A stretch of DNA of 64,000 bases. Source: Parachlorella kessleri (lineage: Eukaryota; Chlorophyta; Trebouxiophyceae; Chlorellales; Chlorellaceae). The notes below the pieces were generated by a model, which did no database searches, was not told the origin of the DNA, and was given only the letters and a program-made list of their open reading frames with translations. The stretch covers positions 1 to 64,000 of the forward strand of contig BBXU01001149.1 of NCBI GenBank assembly GCA_001598975.1, written 5' to 3'. Made by a program: the position numbers and the translations under genes. Shown here one piece after another: positions 1-12,300 of this stretch (position 1 is its first letter; each line of letters starts with the position of its first letter).

Positions 1-386
1 TTGACTACCAACCTACGCAACTTCCGCGTAATTTGCGTGTTAAAGGACCGAGGAGTTTTTAGTACAGGCAATATTGAACAAAAGTGAATTGGTGTCGCTA
101 TGTGTTGTTTGAAAGGCACCGCGCTTCCCAGGTGCATGTCAGAGCAATAAGTTTTAAACAAACTCGCGGGGCCACGGCATGAGTGGTGCGTATGGTTTTA
201 CCCGTCTTCCAGCTCATCGTCCTTCACCCTGGCTCCATGGTTGTAAGCGTACGTGCAGTGTGTCGCTGACCTCTTCCCTCGATGTGCTCATGTTGCAGCT
301 ACCCAGGACAGGCTTGGCAAGGCAAGACTAGTCATGGTGTCCTAGGTGCAGTCTAGAAGGAGCTGACTCCTGGCTCAGCAGTAGCC
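1..386. other. 5' flank of the SET-domain gene
   Basis: No gene is visible in this stretch. It precedes the putative first codon of the SET-domain gene at 387 and presumably holds its promoter and 5' UTR, or the end of a gene lying outside the window. I see no TATA box or repeat I would call. Confidence 0.4.
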
Positions 387-3300
387 ATGAGCAGCAGGCC
401 CAAGGACGAGCACCAGCGGGACGCCCAACCAGCCAAGCCAGCTGGGCCTGTCAGCAAGGTCAAGAAGAGTATAAACGTCTTCAACCAAGCTGCCCGCAAG
501 AACGGCTCACCTCCCCAGCAGCAGGGCCCCTCGCCCACAGCTCTCAAGCAGCTTGGCAGCCCCAGGGCGCCTTCTAACCTTGTCATCGCACGCAACGGGC
601 GGGGGGTGCGCAGGTGCTCATCCTCCTCCCCTGACGAGCCGCAGCTGCCAGTGAGGCGAGGGCCGCCACCTGGCGGGGTCGGGGCAGCGGCACCGAACGG
701 CACAGGCACGGCACGAGCAGGACCCAAGCCGACAGCAGCGGCAGCACCAGAGGAGGACCCCCGGCTGCTGGAAGAGGCTGTTCGGGAGTTGACCCAGCAG
801 GCCAGGAACACCAGCCACAGGGCAACTGTGAGCTCGGGCTCGTCTGATGTGTCTTTTGCCTTTGGCAGCATCATCACCGGCGGCAGCAGCCCGGACCCGC
901 AGCAGCAGTTGCCGAAAGGTCCTTCCGGCGCCCCAGCAGCAGGCCGTGCTGCTCCGAATGCGAGAGCAAAGCCACCGAGTCCTAGCACTGCTCCTGGTCA
1001 GTCCCCGTGGGCGGCCGTAGCCGCCGATCTAGCCAGCTGGCAGCAGGCAGTCGCCGCAGGCAGGGAGGCACCTCCCGCCACCCAGCTGGATCTTGCTTCG
1101 CTAGCCCGGCCAAAGAAAACTCGCTGGGGTGTTGCGCCTCCTAGCTCTGCCCCGCCCCTGCCGCCCCTGCCTGTCGCCACAGTGCTGGCTGCAAACCTGC
1201 CGGCTGGGCTGCCGGCTGTTGTGCCTACCCTGGCGCCGTCAGCGGCAGCAGCAGTGAGTCCCAGCCCAAATGCTGGCGCAGGGAAGCCTGCCACGGACAG
1301 GAGAAGCCCTGCACGCATGGCCAGCCCAGCTAGGACTGCAGCTGGCGCGTCTCCCCCAGTGACTGCCGCAGCCACAGTGGCCGCCCCAGCAGAGAGGGAG
1401 CGGTCTAGGGAGCGCCCTAGCAGTGGCCGGCACAGAGACAGGTGGGGGGGTTGGAGGTGGTATGTGCAGATGCCATAAACGTCCTCAGCACCATGTGGTG
1501 GACTTGTGTAGCTGAAGGTCCGGTCCCGGCATATGATGTAGCATGTCGTCCTCTAGGGAGCAGGCCGTGGTTTGTATTTGTGGGTAAGGGTTGATGCATT
1601 TCAGCAAGTATGAATTAGCAAGTGGAATGACCAGTGGCGCGTGCAATGGGTTGAACATATGTGGACACACGAGACAGAGCTTATGCTTGCTGCCCCGAGC
1701 GCATGACACAGCAATGGTGGCGCTGCCTGGCACCGCATGATGTGCGCTAGAAGGGTACCCAATGCTTACCCAAGCACCTGCCTTGCCTTCCCTGGCAGGG
1801 CGGTGGAGCGCACGAGAGGGAGCAAAGGCCACCGTGGCACGGATTGTGATAGTGACACAGGGTCCAGCAGCAGTAGTGACAGCAGCCGCAGCAGGAGCCG
1901 GAGCAGAGAGCGGCGGCGCCACCAGCAGCATCGTAGCCACAGTAGGGGCGGCGGCAGGGGTGGCAGTGCCGGCAGGCGTGGGGAACGGTCTCCGGGCCGG
2001 GAGGGAGTGCAGCGGCAGGGGAGGAGCCCCAGCGCCGGCAGAGGCAGAGGGGAACCCTCAGACGGCAGGCAGCGAGGCAGCGAGCGGCAGCAGCGGAGCC
2101 CCAGCGGCGGCAGGGGAAGGGGCAGGGCCTTGGAGGCCGGGCATGACAGGGAGCAGCAGCCGCAGCTTGGCCGTAGCCGGAGCAAAGAAAGGGCAGCCAG
2201 GGCCAGAAGGGACGCTACCGCTGGTGAGCGGCCGGCACAGCTCCGGTCCGAGAGGGACAAAAGCACCCCTCCTGATGGCACACGTCAGCACGATGATGGC
2301 GGGCATGGCAGAGACAGGGACTATGGCAGGGCTGAGGCCCCAGCTAGGCTACGGCGGCCCAGCAGCACACCCGAGAGGCAACAGCTGCGCAACAGGAGCC
2401 GCGAAGGGGCCAGGCTGGGGGCTGTTGCCGCTGCTGAGGACTTGGAGCGGCAGCAGCCTGAGGGCCACAGCGGCACGCCTGGTGAGGTCAGCAGGCCTCA
2501 TGATGGCGGGCGGGGCAGAGGTCTGGCAGATGCCAGGGGCGAGGCAGCTCGGGCGAGGCCCAGCAGCTCGCCGCGTGGCCGGCAGCAGTGCCAGGAGCCG
2601 GCGGCCAGGCAGCCGCGGCCGCAGAGTGCCCCCGAGCCCAGCAAGCCGCGGAGAGAGGGTGACCAGACAGGTCACTGGCGGCAAGCCGCGGAGGCCCACA
2701 GGCCTGGCAGTGCTCCTGAGGGCGCCAAGGATGGTGCAGCCGGCAGGGTGACGCCGGCAGCGGCAGCGGCAGCGGGGCCGGCAGCAGCACCTGCCAGCTT
2801 CAAGTACTGGGACAAGGAGAGGGAGAGGTGGGCGTTTGTGGACAGCCCGCTGCACATGGGGCGCAGCAGCTCTGCTGAGCCGCCCTCTGACAAGAGGCCG
2901 CCCTCAGCCCTTGGACGAGCAGCTGGTAGGGAAGGTGGGAAGGGTGGTACGCCAGGCAGGAGGCCAGCACCCCCAGGAGACACAGCGGGTGCTGAGAGGG
3001 AGGGCGGTGGCACTCCTACCAGAGTGGCTGCAGCAGCAGCAGTCCCTGGGGCTGGAGGCTCCACACCTCCACGTGCTGCGGCTGCTGCGGCGACGACGGG
3101 AGCGCCAGGCGGCAGGGGCAGGGTTGCAGCCGCGGCAGCCGCCAGAGCGCGAGACGTTCGTGCAGCGCCTGAGGTGGCTGCGGCGCCGCCTATGCCTGTA
3201 GCCAGGGCGGACCCTCCCCCAGCAGGTGTGATAAGCCTATGGTATGAGGTGGTCCACTGTCAGAGTGTGTTACCTGGCTGCCGGGTCTCGTCTGGGCGGG

Positions 3301-6300
3301 GCGCACCTGTTTCTTTTTGTACTCCTTTGTGCTGTACTGCATGCAAAGGCCGCATGCGCATGTTGAGCGTGGACGCCGGTAAAGCCCTTGTTTGATACAT
3401 CAGTTTGATACATCCAAGGACCTGATATAGTAGTCAGTCCGCCTGCCCTCTAATTGATCACACTTCGACCAAGCAGAAGAGGTTACCAAAACTGTGCTTG
3501 CAGATCCCAGCCTGGCAGATGCAGAGCAGGCATCCCCAGGCCGCCTGGCCCGCTGGCGCAGCAGCCAGGCTAGCCGATGGGGCCCTGAGGGCAGTCGACC
3601 CTCAGCAGCAGCAGCAGCAGCAGCAGAAAGAGCAGCAGTGCAGCAGCACCAAGATGACCAAGGCGTCCCTTGCAGCCCGCCACAGCAGCCGCAGCAGCAG
3701 GGACTGGAGCAGCGTGCTGAGCCTGCCATACGACGGCGGAGGAGCGAGCCTAAGTCATCACAGCTTTGCAACGAGGCTGACGGGCAGCGGCAGGTGGAGG
3801 CTGGAAGGCCGCAGCGGGGCAGGGATCCTGCAGCGCAGCCGCGGCAGCAGCAGCAGCAGTACAGAGAGGTGGCTGCAGCACTCGAGCATTCCACACCACC
3901 CTCCCGCCGGGCTGGCGACAGCTCTGCTGCTGTGACGGCTGTGGGAGGTGCTGAATGTCAGCCTGACAGCACGTCAACCCCAGAGGGAAAGACCCACCGC
4001 ACTGGCAAAGGAGTCGGGCCGGCGCCCGAAGCCGCCGCCTTAAAACTGCAGCAGCAGGCCGCAGCTCAGGCAACAGCAGGGAGTGCTGTTGTTGCGGGGG
4101 TGGGTGACGGGACAGAGGCAGCCCCTCTCCCGCTGGCTGACTGTGCCGGCGGCAGCAGGAGTGATGAAGAAGCAGCCCCGCCAGTTGCAGTGGCAAGAAG
4201 AAGGCAAGGCCAGGCTGCACTTGCAGCTGTGGCTAGGGGAGCCTCAGCCGCTGCAGTGGGGGCAGCAGAGGCCGCGGTTGAGGTCTTAGCAGTCGAGCTC
4301 GCAGATGACATTATTGGTGAGGGAGCTGCAAGGGGTCTCAGAGGGCTGGGATTGCCAGCGGCACCTGTCGGCGCGACTGCGGTCCTTGCTGAGCAAGGGG
4401 GAGAGCCAGCTGCGAAGCCGCCAAGGCTAGCCGCTGCTGCAGGGAAGGTTGCCCCGGAAATGCCGCCGCCGCCACCACCATCAGTGCCTAGGGAGCAGCG
4501 CCATGAGTTGGAAGCAATAGCTGATGAGCCGGCAAGCCGTCGCAGTCGCAGCCAGCAGCAGCAGCAGCAGGCAGTGACGGTGCAATGTCCACCGCTGCAA
4601 GCCCAGCAGCGGCAGCGGCAGCAGAAGCCAGTGCAGCAGCGGCGCTGGGATCAGGTGCCCACCTACGCGGCTGTGGCCCCACCACCACCTCCCCCTGCCC
4701 CTACAGAGCACCAGCTTGGCCCTGCCACGACCCCTGCTAGCAAAGGTCAGGGGCAGCAGACTTATGCCCGGCCGGCGGAAGGTCCTCCCCTGAACCGTTC
4801 TAGCCAGCAGCAGCAGGAGCAGCAGTGGGCTAGCTTGGCTGAAATGGCACCAGATTTAGCTTTCTGGGATGCTCACCCTGCGGCCTTTGGGCAGCCTCAG
4901 CCTGCGACTTGGGCTGCGCCATCAGTTCCACCGCCACCACCCCCGCCACCATCCGCGGGCTGGCCTGTTGGCCTTCCTCCTCCAGCTTTTGCAGGTGCTG
5001 GTGCACAATGGCAGCATCCCTACCATCAGTATACACAACCTGGCCTGCCAGCCGGGCAGCTGCCGGCGGGAGCAGCTTGGGTGCAGCCTGGCCACGTGGC
5101 GGCAGCACGTTTGCCCCAGCCACAGCAGGCACAACAGGCACAGCAGCAGCCTCACCACCTGGCACAGCAGCAGGCGCGGCAGGGTCAGCAGGCGCAGCAG
5201 CTGGCATCCCTGGAGGCCCAGCGCCGGCAGGTTGACACTGGGGAGGCGGAGGCGGCCGCAAGGGCCAGCCTGGCGCGATGCCAAGAGAGGGAAGCGGCAG
5301 CCGCTGCGGCCCTGCGAGATGCTGAGGTAAGTGGGGGCGCAGGGATAGCTACTACTTTGGTTGCCTGTTCCAGGCTGCTGTTATTGTTATTGTTGGTGTT
5401 AGCGTTGGTGTTGCTGTCGCTACCGGTGGTGCTGTTGCTGCTGCTGGTGTTGTTGGGGAGCCAGTGAAGGAGTCCTATTGCTTACCACGGCACCGGGCTT
5501 GTTACGAGCTCCCGAGCGGAAGCAGCCGATTGTGCCTACCCCCAACTGCTGGTTTGGGGTATGGGGTGCTCTGCTGCTTTCGCGGCTGTGCAAGGGGTGG
5601 TTGCCTAGGGGCTGTTGTGCGATAAGCAGGACGGGCATGTCTTAAGTTCCTGTACAGCAGGGCCTTTCCATTCTGTTCCCATGCTTATTGCAGCCGGTGC
5701 AACCAGCGTTGCGGTGGCTAGGAGTCTTGTAGGGGTTGCTAACTGGAGGTTGGCCTTACGCCCCCTGCAGGCAGCACTTCAGCAGGCCGAGGCGGTGTAC
5801 CAGGCGCGCTCACGTGTGCAGCATCTCATTAGTCCGGGGCAGGTGGGCTCACAAAGCGGGGCAGCTGTAGAATGCTATGTTTGCTGGAGGCCTGGCACTT
5901 GCAGTATCTCTCCCACACAAGCCTGGGGTAGGCAGGCGGCTGTGGAAGTGTGCTCCTAAAGCACCAGGCGTGCTGTTTTGAGGCGCACCAGCACGAGGCT
6001 GGGGAAGTGCCTCTGAGCAGGGACGGAATGAGCCAGCGGCAAACCCTCCCTGCAGCACAGCGTGATGTGCTGTGGGACACTGTGTAGATCCTGCAGCACA
6101 CTTGCAAGTGCTGCAATAGAGCGTGCGTGGAGTGGGGCCCTCTCAAGGGGCTTGTGGATCATAGTAAGTAGCCTAGTGCTGCTGTGTACGATGTGCGTCC
6201 TAGGCTTGGGCGGCACCGTGCTGCTGCAGTTGAGTCAAGTGGCATCAAAGGCCGGGGCCGCCAGGGAGAGGCTAGACCAAGCACAGCGAGACCTGACTGA

Positions 6301-9300
6301 GCGGACTGCAAGGGTGGGTGTGTGGCCTTTCCATTTGTTGCAAAAACGGAGGGAATGTCGCAGTCGGCAGGTCGGGTATATCCTGTCAGCAGCATACTGC
6401 CATACTGCTCCTTGCCGTCAAACAGCATGATACCTGTGTATTGCAAGGGGCTGGCGACGACGTACTGCAGCCATAGTGTTCAGTGCCCGTCCAGTTCTGG
6501 GTCCGTCCGTTTCGAGTAGTGGCTTCAGAACCCCACAAAGCGCTTGGTGCTCCCATGGTCACCCACCGTCGTGTGGCACTCCTGCCGAACGGCTGCCTGT
6601 TGCCGCTTCCTTGCCCTCATTCTGCAGAGAGAGTGGGGCCAGCTGAACCTGGAAGCGGTGCTAGCTACGCAAGCGGCGCGCCGCTTCAAAGCTGCCCAGT
6701 TCCTGCCAGCCAGCGTGGCACAGCAGGCAGAGCAGGAGAGGCGGGCAGGGATCGACCCTACACAGACGCAGGTGCTGCAGCAGCAGCATGCCATAAGCGC
6801 TGAGGACATTGGCCTGCGGTTGAGGGAGGGCAGGCTGCAGGTGTGTGCTTCTTGGGTTACCAGCGTGGCATTCGTGGGCACCGGCCAGCGCTGTTCGCAG
6901 CTTGTATATCGTAGCTGAGGTGTTTGGTGCGGTGCGAGAGCTGCTTTGTTCAGTCGTGATGCCTTGCTAGTGCAGTGCACTTTTCAAGGCATTACTGAGC
7001 AAGTGTTGTCGGTTGCCATGGGCGGGAATGCATATGCTCCTGGGTGTTGAGCCATTTTTAAAGCCTGCACAACCGTACCACTGACAGCAAGCTGCACAAG
7101 CGCTATCAGTGACTGGCTTCCCTGCGGTTGCTTCCCTGGGTACAGCCCACAGCCTTCTTCTGGCGCCTGGGGGACCTTAGCGGCGCCTCAGCATGCACAG
7201 CAGCCGACATCCAGCGCAATGTGGAGCAGCTCCATGCAGCCGCGCTGGCCAAAGCCAGGTCCCTCAACCAGGGCTCCTCAGGGTCAAGTACGTCAGGGTC
7301 AGGCGGGACGGCTGGCATTGGGGTGGGAACTGCTTCAGGTGGTACTGCCGGCATAGGTGCCATGTCGGGGCCAGGGCCTGTCCCTGGTGGCACGGCCGAG
7401 CGGCCGGCTGCAGCACTGCCAGCGACCGCGGGGGTGGCGGATGCCGCAGTGGGGCCGGCGGCGGCAGCGGAAGCAGCGCAGGCGGCAAGGGATATGAGGG
7501 AGAGGCCGACACCTATGGTGGGTGCTGCCGGTGTTCCGGTGTCGCTGGTTGGCTGGGTGGGCGCCAGGCCGCCTGCTGGGGGCCCTACTGGGCTTGCAGG
7601 GCTCGCTGAAGCCCAGCGGCCAGAGCAGGGCTGGCGGCAGCAGCTGGAGCCAGGCCCTCCTCCTCCACCGCCTCCGCTGCAGCCAACAGCGCCGCCAGCA
7701 CCACCAGACTCAAGCAATCTGCCACTTGCTGCCGCCGCTGCTGAGGCAGCCGAGAGGCCGCAGGAGGTTCTGGCCCGGCAGCCAAGCGGCGGCCCTCCCC
7801 GCCGCCTCCATGCCCTCGTAAGTGACAAGCTGCAGCAGGAGCTGGCGGCGGTGGTGAAGGCCCAGATATACAACGTCAGCAGGTGCCACATAGACCTCGC
7901 GCTGGATGCGGTGGTAGCCAGGCGGCAGCAGAAACAGCAGCAGCAGCAACAGCAGCACAAGGAAGTGCAGGAGCAGCAGAAGCAGCGGGGAGTCCGCGAG
8001 GGCTCGATGCCTGGTCAAGCCATAGGGGCCAAGGCAGCCGGACAGCAGCCAGCTGCAGCGGTGGGGAACTCGGCCCCGGATGGCGCTGCAGCAGCCCACC
8101 CTGGGCAACCGGTAGCATCCGAGGCTAAACCACTGGGGCACCAGGACCACGTGCAGCCGCCAAACCCGCAGCAACAGCAGCAGCAGCAGCTTGTCAAGGC
8201 AGTCACGCCGCCAAGCAATACAGTTGGAGCAGCGACGGGGGCATTGTATGCAGTCCAGCAAGCGGCCGGGGTGGCGACGGCCAGCCCGGGCTCGTTGAAA
8301 ATCAGGCTCAAGCGGGTGCGGAAGGCGCCAGCGGAAGCTGTTGCTGCTGCCCCCGCTTTGGCTACCGCCACTCTTGACGCAGCTGGAGATGCGCAGCAAC
8401 CTGCCTCTGACGCGGGCGTGGGCACTGGCGTGAGCCAGAACCCAGCCGCCGCCGGCGGTAGCGGTCCCTCCCACCAGCCATTCGGTGCAGCAGCAAGGCA
8501 GCCCAGCAGCAGCAGCCCGAGATTCCTGGGCGCAGCGGCAGCAGCGGCAGCGGCCCAGGAGTCCTCTGGTGACATTGGCTCCCTGGCAGCGGCCGCTGCG
8601 GTGGTGACGGTGGTGGCAGCGGCGGCGGAGGCAGAGGCAGAGCAGGAGGTCGCAGGGGAGGCTCGGCCTGGGCGCAAGCGGCTTCGGAAGGCGGGCGAGC
8701 TCATGGGGCAGCTAGAGCAGGTGGAAAGGCGGGGCCAGCAGCAGCAGCAGCAGCAGGAGCAACCACACGAGGAGCAACAGCAGCTGATTGCTTCCAGGTG
8801 CGTTCTTGCAGCTCCCTGGGCCAGTTCCTGGGGTGTGACATGTGCGAGGCTTCTTGCGGGTCGAAAGCAGCGCTGCAAAGGCCACTGGTAGCTCATGACT
8901 GTGCATGCTGTGGGCTTTTGCGCGACCACAGGGGTGAGTCACAGCCTTTTGAGCAGTTTTAAATCTCGGTCATGTGCATTTGAGAGAAAAAGGCACAACA
9001 GCCCCAAATGATTTCCCTCTTCCGTGTTCTTGCAGCAAGCCTGACGCTGACCCGGCAGCTGCCGCGCTTGACCAGCCACCTGCCAGCTCCAACGTGGCAG
9101 AGCTAGCGGAGTCCCAGGCTGGGACCCAGGAGCCTCCTGCCTCTGTGCTCCCCAATGTCCCCAGTCCTGCACCTCCTGCAGCAGCACCGGCAGCAGCTGA
9201 CCCAGGAGTGGCAGCGCCAGGTGCAGCGGCAGGGGCGGCAACATCAGATGCGGCGGCAGGAGCGGCAGCTAATGCACCAGCAGCAGTAGCACCACCCGCT

Positions 9301-12300
9301 GGCTCTGCAGCAGCTGAGCCCCCCCGGAGGGTCGGAGGCCCCAGGGTCAAACGCACTGCCCGTCCTCGGCCCCCTTCTGCTGCCGCAGCTCCTGCCGAGC
9401 CAGCAACGGAAGCCGCGGCAGCAGACTGCCCTGACCGGGACCTCGCAGGTCCAAGCCACCCTGCTGTCCAGCAGCAGGAGATGCAGCAGCAGCCGGCAGC
9501 ACTAGCCGAGGAGCAGCAGGGGGCGGGGACGGAGGAGGCGCAGCAGGCGCCCGCAGCACAGCAGGCGCAGCAGGAGAAGGGTGGCAGGAATGGGCGGCGA
9601 GGCAGGAGGGAGCGGCCCTCGGTCATCAGGCTTCGACCCCCAACAGGGTGAGCGAACAGTTTAGGTTGGCGTTGTAGTCAGGTCCCCTGCGTCGTGGGGG
9701 GTAACTGGCCAGTCCGCACACTGTGTGACACAGTGAGTGGGTGTACAGTATTGACATCAGTGCAGTGCTGCTATTGCTTAGCTGTGAGCTGGCATAGGTT
9801 GACGCTGGGCTTGGCTGTGGATGTGTGCAGCACCATGAGGTGGTAGAGGTCCTAGAAGCGTACTACACTGTATGCCACCGAGTGCTGCTTGGGCCTCCAG
9901 TGCCTGTAATTCTCACATTCATTACCTGCACCCACCGTGGGATTGCTGTGCAACCACACCCTCGCTTCTTGCCTTGCCACATGCAGCAAGCAGCAGGAGC
10001 GGGCCCTGACCAGCATTGCTGCCAGGATGGCGGGCATCAGCCCACAGGCAGCCTCCCAGCTGCAGCTGCCGGTGCCAGCGGAAGGGGCACCAGCTGCCGT
10101 AGCTGCTCCAGATGCAGGCGGTGTAGCAGCAGCAGCAGCGGCGGCACCGGCACTTGTGGTACCTGGTAAGGGCGCTGCGAGTGCTGCTGCGGGTGCGGCT
10201 GCGGAAGCTGTTCGAGGAGGTGCAGAGGCCTTGCTGCCTGGGGCCACTTCCCTGCCAGGACAGGAGGTGGCAGGCGGGGCTGCCCCTGAGGCATCCGCGC
10301 CTGCTACAGCTGCCTGTGAAGCGGCATCAGTGGAGGCTGTGGGGACTGCAGCTCTTGCCACGGCTAGCGGCCCTGCTCACCAGCTTCAGCAGCAGCAGCA
10401 GGAAGCGGAGGAAGAGGAGGATGAGGCTGCGCCTGAGCTGGCAGGAACGGCACCAGACAATAGTGGAAGTGTCCAAGCTCCTCCTGTAGAGGTTGGCACT
10501 GCCCAGCCTGGGGCCCTGGCGCCAGCAGCAGCAGCAGCAGCAGCAACTGACCATGAAGGGCACAGAGCAGTGCAGCCCTACCAGGACTTCCAGCAGGACC
10601 CGGAGCAGCAGCAGCAGGAGGAGGAGGCAATGCAGGAGCCGCAGGGTAAACAGGGGCAAGGCCAGCAGCAAGGGCTGCGCCCGGGGCGGGGCCGTGGCAG
10701 GCGGGGGCGTGGGCGGGGCGGCGGAGGGCGCAAGCGCAGCCGGGGCGCGGACAGCAGCCCGCCCAAATTTGGCGTGCCGCCCCAGTCGCTGTTGCCCATG
10801 TCAGACTCGGGATCGCTGGAGCAGCTGCAGCAGGCCTCGACAGCAGGGCCGCATGGCGGACTGCATGAGTTCCAAGGACAGCCGCTGGCGGATAGCACCG
10901 CAGCGGGGCAGGAACTCGGCGCGCACAGGCCTGACAACGAGGCGCTGCCGCAGTGGCCGCCAGCCAAGAAGGCTCGCAGGGGATCCAAGCTGGGTGGCAA
11001 GCATGGGGCGCTAGTGGAGGCTCTGGTAGAGGACCTGAGAAGGCAAGTCGCTGCGCAGCGCGCTTTGCTGCATGCAAGTAGTGTGTCGCTTGCTAGCGGT
11101 GATGCGCCTGCCGTGGGGACGGGTGTGAGAGGGCGCTCAGGGGAGGGTTGAGGTTCCGCAATGGATGTGACAGTAGCAATGGATGGTGTCTGGAGAAGGC
11201 CAGGGCACCTTGTGGCAGAGGGCATGAGAGTAAACAATCTGTAGAGTAAGGCCCAGGGAGCCGGAGCGGCACAAACCTACCTATTGGGTTTAATAGTGTC
11301 TCTTGTGTATCTTTCTCTAGCCTCGCTGACTTGCTTGGGTCCCTGGGAGGGAACGCTTGTTCTGTCGCATGCAAAGCCAGGTGTGTGTGCAAGCTTGTGC
11401 CGGAAAGAGCCGCTGCGCGCTGTGCTACATGCAGCGCCCATGGACTCCTGGCGGCTTGCGGGGTCGCCCCTCCCCCAACGCGCCTCTCCCAAGACCAGCT
11501 CCTGCTGCTGCACAGCTACGGCCTTGCTACCGGCTGTTGGGACGATGCCCACACCTCACCTGGAGCAGAGCAGCTGTCTCAGCAGCAGTCGCAGCAGCAG
11601 CAACGGCAGCAGCAAGAGCAGGCGGAGCGCCAACAGCAGCAGCAGCAGGAGCAGCAAGAGCAGCCTGGCCAATTGCAGCAGCGGCAGCAGGAGCGACCTG
11701 CACGCCAGTCTGGGTATGAGACTGGGAAGCAGAGTGTGCCTCAGCCACAGCCTCCTGCAGCCTCAAGCCAGGAGCAGCACCACCCGCAGGACCAGCAGCA
11801 GTACCACCCGCAGGACCAGGGGCGAGCACAGCAGGCCGAAGCCCCTGTAGCTCGAGGGAGGGGCCCAGCATCTGCAAGGACCTCAACTGCCGCCGCAGCC
11901 ACAGCAGGAGCACCCGCAGCAGCAGCGGCGGCCGAGGCGGCAAATGGGCTGGTGCCGGCATGGGCAGTAGTGCCAGCCATCGCGGCAGGAGAGGAGGACG
12001 GGGCCGCGCAGCAGCACTCGCTACCTGACTGCTTCGATCCCTTAGAAGCCCGGGATGTGCTGGTGGCCCTTGCCTGTCAGCTCCCAGAGTCGCCGGGAGA
12101 CTCCCCGCCGGGTGACTCCTCCGAGCTCACAGCTGACGTAACCCTAACCTCTGGTGACTCACCGGGCTCAACCCCCGGCCCCTCGTCCCAGGCTGGAAAC
12201 CACGGCCATAGCGGCGGCAACGGCGGCGGAAGCAGCGGCAACAGGGCCGGCCTGGCTAGCGGCAGCATCTTGGTGGGTAAGACTGCCCACGCTGCTGCGC

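Noticed and set aside
353..3064. Long minus-strand open frames antisense to the SET gene (for example 353-988 and 2349-2855)
   Set aside because: They are shadows of GC-rich low-complexity exons. The plus frame keeps phase across splice sites and leads to the SET domain.
7106..9626. Minus-strand frames rich in Cys, Ala and Leu
   Set aside because: They are complements of CAG/GCA tracts in the plus-strand exons, with no start context, splice logic or domain.
11093..11392. Short open frame between SET-gene exons
   Set aside because: It lies in the intron between exons ending near 11073 and starting near 11380, with no coding character.
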